Source: JAAFIP01 sp043778205
GTDB lineage: Bacteria > Pseudomonadota > Gammaproteobacteria > Burkholderiales > Burkholderiaceae_C
Direction of reading: 5' to 3'
DNA: 50,758 nucleotides
NCBI GenBank assembly: GCA_043778205.1
Contig: JAYWGO010000143.1
Location: 1-50,758 of the forward strand
The position numbers were made by a program, and so were the translations under genes. This document shows positions 16,407 through 24,675 of the stretch, one piece after another; position 1 is the first letter of the stretch; each line of letters opens with the position of its first letter. The notes beneath the pieces were generated by a model. It searched no databases, was not told where the DNA came from, and saw only the letters and a program-made list of their open reading frames with translations.

Positions 16407-17321
16407 ATGGCTTTGAAAAATTCACTTTTAGCGCTAGCTGCCTTGCTAGCATTGGGGTCCGCCCAGGCAGATACTGGCAAACTGCTGCTCACCGGTGGTG
16501 TCAGCTCGGTAGACGGCGCAGCCGGTGGCGGCCTTACCCCATGGGCCACCATCGGCAGCAACGCCAGCGAAACCGAGATAGGCGCAACAGCCCACTTTAC
16601 AAGGGTCGTCACCACAGACTACGGCCTGAGCACGTATGGCGCTGCAGTGGGTGTGTATGACCGGTTGGAATTGTCAGCATCACACCAAGACTTTGCCACT
16701 GGCATAACCGGAACACTGCTGGGCTTGCCTGGTTTGCATTTAAAGCAAACTATTGTGGGCGCCAAAGTAAAGCTGGCCGGTGATGCAGTGCTGGACAGCG
16801 ACAGCCTGGTGCCGCAAATCGCCATGGGCGTGCAGGTTAAAAACGTCAACGCAGCGGGACTGGAGCCTACACTGGCTACGCTGGGCGCTAAAACATCGGG
16901 GCTGGATGTGTATGTCAACGCTACCAAACTTTTTTTAGCCCAAGGCATACTGGTCAACGCTACTTTGCGCGCCACCAAGGCCAACCAAAACGGTTTGCTG
17001 GGCTTTGGAGCCACTCTGGGCGGTGCCCACAACAGCTACCGCTTGCAGCCGGAAGTTTCGGTGGCTTTTTTGCTGCGCAACAACCTGGCCGTGGGTGTTG
17101 AGTACCGCAAAATGCCTAACAATTTGGAAGCTGCAGGCAAAGCCGCTAACTTGGGCGATGGACTGCGTGCGCAAGACTGGAAAGACATTTTTGTAGCCTG
17201 GGCGCCCAGCAAAAACCTCTCACTTACGCTAGCCTACGTAGACCTGGGCACCATCGTGCCCGCCACCACAAACAAACGCCGCCAAACCGGCACCTACCTC
17301 TCAGCCCAAGTGGCGTTTTAA
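16407..17321 (+). CDS. DUF3034-family outer-membrane-like protein
   Basis: A 304-residue exported protein. The signal peptide spans residues ~1-22 (LLALAALLALGSAQA), followed by DTGKLLLTGGVSSVDGAAGG, the characteristic DUF3034 beginning. The rest alternates polar and hydrophobic residues as in beta-barrels, ending in a typical barrel C terminus (YLSAQVAF, terminal Phe). ATG 16407 with AGGGA upstream is preferred to the GTG one codon earlier. It is driven by the predicted ECF promoter divergent from DUF4331 and followed by a globin gene after 25 bases. Its function is unknown; an outer-membrane pore or scaffold is an inference. Confidence 0.85.
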   Translation: MALKNSLLALAALLALGSAQADTGKLLLTGGVSSVDGAAGGGLTPWATIGSNASETEIGATAHFTRVVTTDYGLSTYGAAVGVYDRLELSASHQDFATGITGTLLGLPGLHLKQTIVGAKVKLAGDAVLDSDSLVPQIAMGVQVKNVNAAGLEPTLATLGAKTSGLDVYVNATKLFLAQGILVNATLRATKANQNGLLGFGATLGGAHNSYRLQPEVSVAFLLRNNLAVGVEYRKMPNNLEAAGKAANLGDGLRAQDWKDIFVAWAPSKNLSLTLAYVDLGTIVPATTNKRRQTGTYLSAQVAF

Positions 17322-17346
17322 TTCACACTCTTTCCAGGAAACCACC

Positions 17347-17772
17347 ATGAAAAAACTCGTTGCTATAGCAGCCCTGTCGCTGTCTACTGTGCTTGCCAGC
17401 CCGGCCTGGGCTGACGATGCTTTGTACCAAGCCCTGGGCCAAAAGCCAGGCTTGACCGCGCTAATGGACGACTTTATGCTGCGCCTGCTGGCCGACCCGC
17501 GCATGCAGCCGTTTTTTAAAGACACCAACCAGGTCAACTTCAAAGCCCAGCTGGTAGACCAGGTGTGCCAAGTTGCTGGCGGGCCCTGCACTTACAAAGG
17601 TGCTGACATGAAATCAGCCCACAGCAGCATGGACATTACCAAAACCCATTTCAATGCGCTGGTAGAGGTGCTACAGCAAAGTATGGATGCGCGTAACATT
17701 GCGTTTGGTACCCAAAATAAATTGCTGTCCAAGCTCGCACCCATGCACCGCGACGTGATTACCGTGAAGTAA
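17347..17772 (+). CDS. Secreted group 1 truncated haemoglobin
   Basis: A 141-residue globin with a Sec signal peptide (residues ~1-22, ending SPAWADD), so it acts in the periplasm, unusual for a truncated globin. LYQALGQKPGLTALMDDFM and RMQPFFKDTN are helix A-B and the phenylalanine-rich turn. MKSAHSSMDITKTHFNALV carries the likely haem-binding proximal His (SAH) of this group. The tyrosine normally found at B10 appears replaced (DDFM), which would change ligand binding. A ribosome site AGGA precedes the start. It probably shares a transcript with the DUF3034 gene. Oxygen, NO or haem-redox roles are possible. Confidence 0.85.
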   Translation: MKKLVAIAALSLSTVLASPAWADDALYQALGQKPGLTALMDDFMLRLLADPRMQPFFKDTNQVNFKAQLVDQVCQVAGGPCTYKGADMKSAHSSMDITKTHFNALVEVLQQSMDARNIAFGTQNKLLSKLAPMHRDVITVK

Positions 17773-17892
17773 AACGCTGGCTATAGACACTGTTTGTATA
17801 CGCTGTTTGTACAGACTGGCCACACACGCTGGCTTTAAACGACGGCTAAAACTGTACATTAGTGCTGCACACACAACCATATCGGAACCACC

Positions 17893-18618
17893 ATGGCCCA
17901 TTTTTTAAAACCCAAAGCCCTCTGCGCCACCCTAGGCCTAGTTTGCTGCGCTGGCCTAGCCCAAGCAGCCAGCTTAACCGTCACCGTGGTGGACCGCGAA
18001 GGTAAACCCACAGCAGACGCCGTGGTGGTACTGGTGCCAGAAGGCAAAAACGCACAAAAAGCAGCTCTGCCAGACAGTGCCACCATTACCCAAGAAAAAA
18101 TGCAGTTCATTCCGGCGGTTAGCGTGGTGCCGGTCGGTGCAAAAGTACGCTTTGTCAACAACGACCCTTGGGACCACCATGTGCGCTCGTCAGCGGCCGG
18201 TGCCGCACAGTTTGCCGCTGCCCCTGCAGCAGGCAGCTCAGCGCCGCGCGGAATTGACTTGCGCTTAGAAGGCAAGCCTGACGGCAAACCCGCTAAATCT
18301 GCCGAAGTCACTATGGACAAGGCAGGTGCCCAAAGTGCCACGCTGCTGGGGTGCTATTTGCATGGCTCGATGCGCGGCCACGTGTATGTAAGCGACTCGC
18401 CTTGGGCAGTTAAAACCAACGCCGAAGGCTTGGCTGTGTTTGACGACCTGCCCGACGGCAAAGTCGCCATCAAAGTGTGGCAAGCCGACCAGCTGATTGA
18501 CCTGCCAGTGCAAAACACCAGCGTAGGCGCTACGCCTGCCAAAGTGAATGTGCAGCTGCAGGTGGTAGCGCGCAAGAAGCGCAACGAGACCAAGCCTGCT
18601 GCAGGCTCAGCCTATTGA
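17893..18618 (+). CDS. Exported cupredoxin-like copper protein
   Basis: A 241-residue protein with a signal peptide (1-26). The first domain is a blue-copper-type fold: DHH at 94-96, C154, H157 and M160 (CYLHGSM) supply a complete set of type 1 copper ligands. Residues 100-145 form an Ala/Pro/Gly-rich insertion in the domain. The C-terminal part (GLAVFDDLPDGKVAIKVWQ) resembles a carboxypeptidase-regulatory-like beta sandwich. Similar proteins are often labelled methylamine-utilisation or plastocyanin-like. It follows the globin by 120 bases, where the repeat CTGTTTGTA occurs twice. Likely a periplasmic electron carrier. Confidence 0.82.
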   Translation: MAHFLKPKALCATLGLVCCAGLAQAASLTVTVVDREGKPTADAVVVLVPEGKNAQKAALPDSATITQEKMQFIPAVSVVPVGAKVRFVNNDPWDHHVRSSAAGAAQFAAAPAAGSSAPRGIDLRLEGKPDGKPAKSAEVTMDKAGAQSATLLGCYLHGSMRGHVYVSDSPWAVKTNAEGLAVFDDLPDGKVAIKVWQADQLIDLPVQNTSVGATPAKVNVQLQVVARKKRNETKPAAGSAY

Positions 18619-18708
18619 AGCCCGGCTGCGACAGACCACTTGCAGCCTGTGCATTTGGCATAGTTACACGCACGGTTGCCAGTGTGCTCACTGGTATTTT
18701 GCTATATA

Positions 18709-18760
18709 TTAAATAGCTAACTATTCAGCATTTTCTTGGGCTATAAGCCTAAATCACTAA
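18709..18760 (+). repeat. Dispersed repeat copy 2, between convergent genes
   Basis: AATAGCTAACTATTCAGCAT then TTTCTTGGGCTATAAGCCTA: a diverged copy of the family, located between the cupredoxin stop and the tctC stop. No effect on a reading frame. Confidence 0.75.
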
Positions 18761-18782
18761 AAACCTGTTTGCTAACACACGG

Positions 18783-19754
18783 CTAGTCCACCGTAATATT
18801 GCGCTGGGCAATGATGGCTTTCCACTTGTCGTGGTCTGCCCGCACCACCTGGGCAAAACGGGCTGCACTGCCGCCCGCGGGCTCGGCGCCCAGGCGGGCG
18901 AAACGCTCTTTCACCTCGGGGTCGACCAGTGCCGCATTAAGGGCAGTGTTTACGCTTTGCACTACGTCGGCATTCAAGCCCTTGGGGCCGTACAAACCAA
19001 ACCAGGTGGTCGATTCAAAGCCTGGCAAAATCTCGGCCACCGCAGGCAAGTCGGCCGCCAGCGGTGTGCGGGCGGCGCTGGTCACCGCCAGAGCGCGCAG
19101 CTTGCCGTCTTTGACATGCGGCAAACCGGTTACCAGCGAGTCGAACATCACGTCCACCTTGGCGCTGACCAAATCAGGAATGGCCAACGCTGTGCCACGG
19201 TAAGGAATATGCACAAGAAAGGTGCCCGACATGGCTTTAAAAAGCTCTGTAGTGAGGTGCACGATGGTGCCATTGCCACTGGAGGCATAGTTCAGCTTGC
19301 CGGGGTTGCGCTTGGCAAACTCCACCAGCTCCGACATGGTTTTGGCCGGTGAGTTCAGAGGCACCAGCACCACATTGGGTGATGTGGCCACATAGCCCAA
19401 GGGGGTGAAGTCCTCAAAGGCGTTGTAGGGTATTTTGGGGTTAATGGCAGGGCCAATGCTGTGGGTGCTGGACGTGGCCAAGAGCAAGGTGTAGCCATCA
19501 GCGCTGGACTTGGCGGCAGCATCTGCGCCAATAGTGCCACCTGCACCGGGGCGGTTGTCTACCACCACGTTTTGGCCTAATTTTTCGCCCAGCTTGCCGG
19601 CCATGGCGCGGGCCAAAATGTCGGTGGCACCACCTGCCGGGAAAGGCACAATCAAGCGGATGGGTTTGCTAGGGTAGCTTTGCGCTTGCGCCGCACCGGG
19701 CAGTGTGACAAAGGGCAAAGTGACGACCAAGGCAGTAAAAATACGGCGTTTCAT
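18783..19754 (-). CDS. tctC: Bug-family periplasmic binding protein of a tricarboxylate transporter (TctC)
   Basis: A 323-residue solute-binding protein. The signal peptide (1-24) ends in AAQAQSYPSKPIRLIVPFPAGGATD, the hallmark start of Bug receptors. LGQNVVVDNRPGAGGTIGAD and VHIPYRGTALAIPDLVSAKV are family motifs. It captures a carboxylate, such as citrate or a related acid, for the TctAB membrane pair encoded just upstream on the same strand. A stable hairpin between tctA and tctC (19770-19797) may set its relative expression. The exact ligand is not readable from the sequence. Confidence 0.95.
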   Translation of the reverse strand: MKRRIFTALVVTLPFVTLPGAAQAQSYPSKPIRLIVPFPAGGATDILARAMAGKLGEKLGQNVVVDNRPGAGGTIGADAAAKSSADGYTLLLATSSTHSIGPAINPKIPYNAFEDFTPLGYVATSPNVVLVPLNSPAKTMSELVEFAKRNPGKLNYASSGNGTIVHLTTELFKAMSGTFLVHIPYRGTALAIPDLVSAKVDVMFDSLVTGLPHVKDGKLRALAVTSAARTPLAADLPAVAEILPGFESTTWFGLYGPKGLNADVVQSVNTALNAALVDPEVKERFARLGAEPAGGSAARFAQVVRADHDKWKAIIAQRNITVD

Positions 19755-19769
19755 AGTGCATTATGAAAC

Positions 19770-19797
19770 TAAAACGGCAACCGAAGTTGCCGTTTTA
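19770..19797 (-). terminator. Hairpin with UUCG loop between tctA and tctC
   Basis: AAAACGGCAAC pairs perfectly with GTTGCCGTTTT around a loop that reads C-UUCG-G in the minus-strand RNA, an extra-stable tetraloop, followed by TTTTAG. It could terminate partly, or protect the end of one transcript. Confidence 0.7.
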
Positions 19798-19826
19798 AGG
19801 GAAGCTTTACAAGATTTAACGATTGT

Positions 19827-21338
19827 TTAATCTTCTACGAAAGCTTCTTCGCGTTTGTTCTTAACTGCTGGCAACAACACAATAATGAGCAACACCAACG
19901 CGGCTAGCAAAAAGCCCGCCGAAATGCCGCGTGTGGCAAACACGCTCCAGTCACCACGCGACAGCAGCAGCGCACGGCGCAGGTACTCCTCCATCATCGG
20001 GCCCAAGATAAAGCCCAGCAACAGCGGTGCTGGCTCGCAGCCCAGCTTGGCAAACAAGTACCCGATAAAGCCAAAAATTGCCACCATCCAAACGTCAAAG
20101 GTATTGTTGTTGGTAGAGTACACGCCGATGGCACAAAACAGCACGATAGCTGGGAACAAAAAGCGGTAAGGCACCGTGAGCAGCTTGATCCACATGCCAA
20201 TCAGTGGCAGGTTCAAAATCACCAGCATCAGGTTGCCAATCCACATGGAGGCAATCAAGCCCCAAAACAGCTCGGGGTTGCTGGTCATCACCTGCGGGCC
20301 GGGCTGGATGTTGTGGATCGTCATGGCACCTACCATCAGCGCCATCACGGCGTTGGGTGGAATACCCAGCGTGAGCAAGGGAATGAACGAGGTTTGCGCG
20401 CCTGCGTTGTTGGCAGCCTCTGGCGCGGCCACGCCGCGAATATTGCCTTTGCCAAACGGCACTTCACCAGGTTGGAGCTTGGTTTTCTTCTCTAGGGTGT
20501 AGGCAGCAAAAGCGGCCAGCAGCGCACCACCGCCAGGCAAAATACCCAGCATGGAACCTAGCGCAGTACCGCGCAGAATGGCGGGTGTCATGCGTTTGAA
20601 GTCTTCTTTGGTAGGAAACAAGCCACTGACTTTGGCAGTGAAGATTTCGCGCTCATCGTCGGGTTGCGCCAGGTTGCTGATGATCTCGCCGTAGCCAAAC
20701 ACGCCCATGGCGATCACCACAAAGCCGATGCCATCGGTTAGCTCGGGAATCTCAAAGCTGAAGCGGGCAACACCCGAGTTCACATCAGTGCCCACCAAGC
20801 CTAGCAGCAATCCCAGCAAAATCATCGACACCGCTTTGAGCAACGAGCCCGATGCCAACACCACCGCACCCACCAAGCCCAGAATCATGAGCGAAAAGTA
20901 TTCTGCGGGGCCAAACAAAAATGCTATCTCGGTCAGCGGAGGCGCAAAAGCCGCCAAGATTAAAGTGCCCACTGAACCGGCAAAAAACGAGCCAATGCCT
21001 GCTGCTGCAAGCGCTGGCCCTGCCCTGCCTTGGCGGGCCATTTGGTAGCCATCAATACAGGTAACCACCGAAGATGATTCACCAGGTAAATTCACCAAAA
21101 TAGCCGTGGTAGAGCCGCCATACTGCGCGCCATAGTAAATGCCGGCCAACATAATCAAAGCGGCGATCGGCGGCAGTGCGTAAGTAGCGGGTAACAGCAT
21201 GGCAATGGTGGCCACCGGGCCAATGCCGGGCAACACGCCAATCAGCGTGCCTAAGATGCAGCCAATAAAAGCGTACATCAGGTTTTGCGCCGTAAATGCG
21301 ACACCAAAACCAAGTGCAAGGTTGTTTAATAAATCCAT
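19827..21338 (-). CDS. tctA: Tripartite tricarboxylate transporter large membrane subunit TctA
   Basis: A 503-residue, 10-12 helix permease, the translocating subunit. GCILGTLIGVLPGIGPVATI near the N terminus and YYGAQYGGSTTAILVNLPGE are signature segments; PLLTLGIPPNAVMALMVGAM occurs in the second half. It begins 10 bases after tctB ends, so the two are in one operon. Confidence 0.96.
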   Translation of the reverse strand: MDLLNNLALGFGVAFTAQNLMYAFIGCILGTLIGVLPGIGPVATIAMLLPATYALPPIAALIMLAGIYYGAQYGGSTTAILVNLPGESSSVVTCIDGYQMARQGRAGPALAAAGIGSFFAGSVGTLILAAFAPPLTEIAFLFGPAEYFSLMILGLVGAVVLASGSLLKAVSMILLGLLLGLVGTDVNSGVARFSFEIPELTDGIGFVVIAMGVFGYGEIISNLAQPDDEREIFTAKVSGLFPTKEDFKRMTPAILRGTALGSMLGILPGGGALLAAFAAYTLEKKTKLQPGEVPFGKGNIRGVAAPEAANNAGAQTSFIPLLTLGIPPNAVMALMVGAMTIHNIQPGPQVMTSNPELFWGLIASMWIGNLMLVILNLPLIGMWIKLLTVPYRFLFPAIVLFCAIGVYSTNNNTFDVWMVAIFGFIGYLFAKLGCEPAPLLLGFILGPMMEEYLRRALLLSRGDWSVFATRGISAGFLLAALVLLIIVLLPAVKNKREEAFVED

Positions 21339-21348
21339 GGTGCGCCCC

Positions 21349-21855
21349 TTATTTCATGCCGCGCAGTGCGTCTGCAATAACCGATGGCCACACAGGAAAC
21401 TGCAATTTAAGCAACACCACAAAAGCCACATAGCTAAGCAGCGCTAGCGCTGTGGCAAGGAAAAAAACCTCTTTGGCATTGAACTTTTCACTGGCCAAGC
21501 TGGCTATGAAGGTCAGGGCATAAATACCAATGATCAGGCCCATCGCAGGCAACTTGATGGACGGCAGCCCCCCCAGTGCGATGCCGAACACCACGTTGGC
21601 ACCCAAAATACAGGCCATAGGCTTCCAAGCCCATCTGCCGATTTTGTCGCCGCCCGCTGTGGCCACGGTGAGGGCTTTGAACATGATGAAAGCGCCTAAC
21701 AGCGCCATCAAAACACCCAGCATGCGCGGAAAATACCCCGGCCCCATGCGGGCACCATCACCCATACCGTAGCTGTAGGCACCGATGGCAAAGGCCATAC
21801 CGATGACCATGAACATCAGGCCTGAGAAGAAGTCTTTTTGACTTTTAATATTCAC
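21349..21855 (-). CDS. tctB: Tripartite tricarboxylate transporter small membrane subunit TctB
   Basis: A ~168-residue protein with four membrane helices: FFSGLMFMVIGMAFAIGAYS, MLGVLMALLGAFIMFKAL, a third around 95-125 and a fourth around 135-160. It assists TctA. The start is probably GTG at 21855, because GGAG lies six bases before it; an ATG at 21867 and a GTG at 21870 are in the same frame but have no ribosome site and overlap a palindrome. First gene of the tctBAC group. Confidence 0.9.
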   Translation of the reverse strand: MNIKSQKDFFSGLMFMVIGMAFAIGAYSYGMGDGARMGPGYFPRMLGVLMALLGAFIMFKALTVATAGGDKIGRWAWKPMACILGANVVFGIALGGLPSIKLPAMGLIIGIYALTFIASLASEKFNAKEVFFLATALALLSYVAFVVLLKLQFPVWPSVIADALRGMK

Positions 21856-21866
21856 AAGTTGCTCCA

Positions 21867-21884
21867 TCACTAAAAATTTAGTGA
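21867..21884. promoter_or_regulatory. Operator-like palindrome upstream of tctB
   Basis: TCACTAAA and TTTAGTGA form an 18 bp palindrome around AA, 12 to 29 bases before the preferred tctB start. Its place in the leader suggests a repressor or activator site for the transporter operon. Confidence 0.5.
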
Positions 21885-21962
21885 CCAGATTGTGGCCCGC
21901 AACAACCGCGCTGCGCTTGTGGGTTTCACCTACTTGCCCAGTGAAAACCCTTGGTTTTCAGG

Positions 21963-23804
21963 TCAGCGCATCGGCGGCGTTGCGGTCAGCACTTCTTCTA
22001 GCGTGGTCAGCCCTTCGGCTACGCGCAGGGCACCGGCCAGGCGCAAGGGGCGCATGCCGTCAGTCACGGCTTGGCGGCGCATGCTATCTAGCGTGGGCTC
22101 TTTGTTGACCAAGAGCTTGAAGGCTTCGCTGGTAGTGAGCAGCTCATAAATACCCATGCGGCCCATAAAGCCCGTCATGCGGCAGTCTACGCAGCCCACC
22201 GGCTTGTAAGGCTGGTAGCCACCGTTAATTTGCCACGGCTTGATCAGCTCGTTGATGGCCTCGCGCGAGGCATCGGGGTCGGGCTGCTTGCACTGCTTGC
22301 ACAGGGTGCGCACCAGCCGCTGGGCCAGCACGCCCAGCACCACCGCGTTAAGCAGGTAGGCCGGTATGCCCAGCTCCATCAGGCGGGTGATGGCGCTGGT
22401 GGCATCGTTGGTATGCAGGGTGCTAAAGACCAAATGGCCGGTGAGTGCCGCTTGCACCGCCATGTCGGCTGTGGCCAGGTCGCGGATTTCACCCACCATG
22501 ATGACATCTGGGTCTTGCCGCATGAGAGCGCGCAAGCCTTCGGCAAAGCCCAAGTCCAGCTGGGGCTGGGCTTGGGTTTGGTTAAACGCAGGCTCTATCA
22601 TCTCGATAGGGTCTTCAATCGTGCTGACGTTCACCTCTTCGGTGGCCACCCGCTTGAGGGTGGAATACAGCGTGGTGGTTTTGCCTGAGCCGGTAGGGCC
22701 TGTGACCAGGATGATGCCGTAAGGGCGCTTGACCAGCTCTTCCCAGCGCGTGGCATCGTGCTGGCTAAAACCCAGGCCGTCGAGGTCTTTGACGGCGGTG
22801 TCGGGGTCAAAAATACGCATCACCATCTTCTCGCCAAAGGCGGTGGGCAAGGTGGACAGGCGCATTTCAATCTCATCGCCGCGCGGGTTCCGGGTTTTAA
22901 TACGGCCGTCTTGTGGGCGGCGTTTTTCTACCACGTCCATACGCCCCAGCAGTTTGATGCGCGAGACCATCGCCGTCATGACACCGGGCGGCAGCTGGTA
23001 GACGGGGTGCAAAATACCATCGATGCGAAAGCGAATCACGCCTTGCTCGCGCCGGGGCTCTAGGTGAATGTCGCTGGCGCGCTGGTCAAAGGCGTATTGC
23101 CAAAGCCAGTCCACCACCTGCACTACGCCCTGGTCGTTCGCGTCCAGCGTTTTGTTGTTTTTGCCCAGCTCTACCAGCTGCTCAAAGCTGGCCACGCTGG
23201 CACCACTGCCGGACTTAACCGCTGCGCGCACCGATTTGGCCAGGGCAAAAAACTCTGCCGTGTAGCGGTGAATGTCCACCGGATTGGCCACCACCATGCG
23301 CACGCTGCGCCGGGATTGGCGCTCTACCTCGCCCACCCAATCGTTGACAAACGGCTGCGATGTTGCCACGACCACCTCGGTAGGCGTTACCTGCACGGGC
23401 AGCACCTTGTACCGCTCGGCATAAAAGCCGCTCATGGTGTCGGCCACTTTGCCCACGTCCACTTTGAGCGGGTCAATGCGCAAATAGTCCAGGCCGGCTT
23501 TGTGGGCCAGGTACTGGGTGAGGGTTTCTATGTCCAGCGGCTTGCCGTCAGACTGGCGGGTCATGGCCACGCTGGCCAGGCGCACCAGCGGGTGCTGGGC
23601 GCTCTCAGCTTGAGAGCAGCGGGCCATCGTGCGGCGGGATTCTTCAGCGCTGATGATGCCGTCAGCGCAGAGCCAATCGACCAGCCTGCGCCAATCCACA
23701 ACCCCTATGAAGGGCAAAGGTGGCTTGGCAGCGGCGCTGGCAGCAGCAGGCTTGGCGGGTGCTGCGGCAAGCTTGGCAGCGGCGGATTTGACAACAGCAT
23801 TCAT
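21963..23804 (-). CDS. GspE/PilB-family secretion or pilus ATPase
   Basis: A 613-residue ATPase. The N-terminal ~30 residues are Ala/Lys/Pro-rich. An MshEN-type domain follows (~35-190), then the motor: RASDIHLEPRREQGVIRFR, Walker A GPTGSGKTT (369-377), RQDPDVIMVGEIRDLATADM (Walker B) and STLHTN. A four-cysteine zinc knuckle (CKQC, CVDC) is present as in GspE/PilB. It powers assembly of a type II secretion pseudopilus or type IV pilus, but no other such genes are nearby, so it is an isolated member and its partner machine is elsewhere. Confidence 0.9.
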   Translation of the reverse strand: MNAVVKSAAAKLAAAPAKPAAASAAAKPPLPFIGVVDWRRLVDWLCADGIISAEESRRTMARCSQAESAQHPLVRLASVAMTRQSDGKPLDIETLTQYLAHKAGLDYLRIDPLKVDVGKVADTMSGFYAERYKVLPVQVTPTEVVVATSQPFVNDWVGEVERQSRRSVRMVVANPVDIHRYTAEFFALAKSVRAAVKSGSGASVASFEQLVELGKNNKTLDANDQGVVQVVDWLWQYAFDQRASDIHLEPRREQGVIRFRIDGILHPVYQLPPGVMTAMVSRIKLLGRMDVVEKRRPQDGRIKTRNPRGDEIEMRLSTLPTAFGEKMVMRIFDPDTAVKDLDGLGFSQHDATRWEELVKRPYGIILVTGPTGSGKTTTLYSTLKRVATEEVNVSTIEDPIEMIEPAFNQTQAQPQLDLGFAEGLRALMRQDPDVIMVGEIRDLATADMAVQAALTGHLVFSTLHTNDATSAITRLMELGIPAYLLNAVVLGVLAQRLVRTLCKQCKQPDPDASREAINELIKPWQINGGYQPYKPVGCVDCRMTGFMGRMGIYELLTTSEAFKLLVNKEPTLDSMRRQAVTDGMRPLRLAGALRVAEGLTTLEEVLTATPPMR

Positions 23805-23931
23805 AGCGTGGGGCGGTATAGGGTTGCTTAGCGTGGATTAGATAAATTTAGCTTAGCTTAACTTGAAACAGCTTGGAGTAGTTTGGAGTAGTTTGGTTAA
23901 AGTTTAGGCCAGTTTGCCAACGGGCGCGCTT

Positions 23932-24675
23932 TTAAACCACTGGCTTAAAAATACGCAGCCATTTGTGCGCTGGCAGGCCAAACCGAGTGTGGATGATTTC
24001 GGCGTTTTGGGCAAGCTTGGTGCGCAGTTCGTTGCGCGGGCTTCGGTGGGCCAGCACTATGGCGTTACCCTCCACCGTGGGTTTAAAAGCCCACACATTG
24101 CCTGCGCCAAAGGCTTTGCCTATTTTCTCCACACTTTTGTCGTAGCTGGCCCTGCGGCCAAACAGATTGACGGTCATCACACCGTGCTCGGTCAGGGCCA
24201 AGCGGCAGTCTTTGTAAAAGGCCATGCTGTCCAGCACGGGTGCCGCTGCTTCGTGGTCGTACAAGTCCACCTGCAGCGCGTCTACGCTGTCCCGCCTTTC
24301 AGGTTTGGCTATCTCATGCCCTGCGTCGGCCAGCACGACGGTTAAGCGGGCATCGTTTTCAGGCAATTTAAACCAGGCTTTGCAGGCAGACACTACGTCG
24401 GGGTTAATCTCCACGGCGGTGACTTTGCAGCGCACATGCTTGTAGCAAAACTTGGTTAGCGCCGCCGAGCCTAAGCCCAGTTGCATGGTGTGCAAGCTGG
24501 CCAGATTGGCCAGGTCGGCCCACAGCAGCCAAGCCATCATGCGCTGCACGTAGTCCAGGTCCAGCGCAAAGGGTTTTTTAATCTCCATGCTGCCCTGCAC
24601 CCATTCGGTGCCCAGGTGCAGGTAGCGCACGCCGTCGTGCTCAGAGGTGCTTACTTCAGGTAATTCTGGGGTCAT
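23932..24675 (-). CDS. Spermidine-synthase-like methyltransferase-fold protein
   Basis: A 247-residue Rossmann-fold protein. MQLGLGSAALTKFCYKH is the nucleotide/SAM-type glycine loop, VTAVEINPDVVSACKAWF the acidic loop, and LVVLADAGHEI-type sequence (TVVLADAGHEIAK) follows. The layout matches SpeE-like aminopropyltransferases, but DAGHEI and QVDLYDHE differ from the classical D-x-x-D catalytic set, so true spermidine synthesis is doubtful. The start ATG 24675 overlaps the stop of the DNA glycosylase gene by ATGA, so the two are translationally coupled. Confidence 0.75.
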   Translation of the reverse strand: MTPELPEVSTSEHDGVRYLHLGTEWVQGSMEIKKPFALDLDYVQRMMAWLLWADLANLASLHTMQLGLGSAALTKFCYKHVRCKVTAVEINPDVVSACKAWFKLPENDARLTVVLADAGHEIAKPERRDSVDALQVDLYDHEAAAPVLDSMAFYKDCRLALTEHGVMTVNLFGRRASYDKSVEKIGKAFGAGNVWAFKPTVEGNAIVLAHRSPRNELRTKLAQNAEIIHTRFGLPAHKWLRIFKPVV

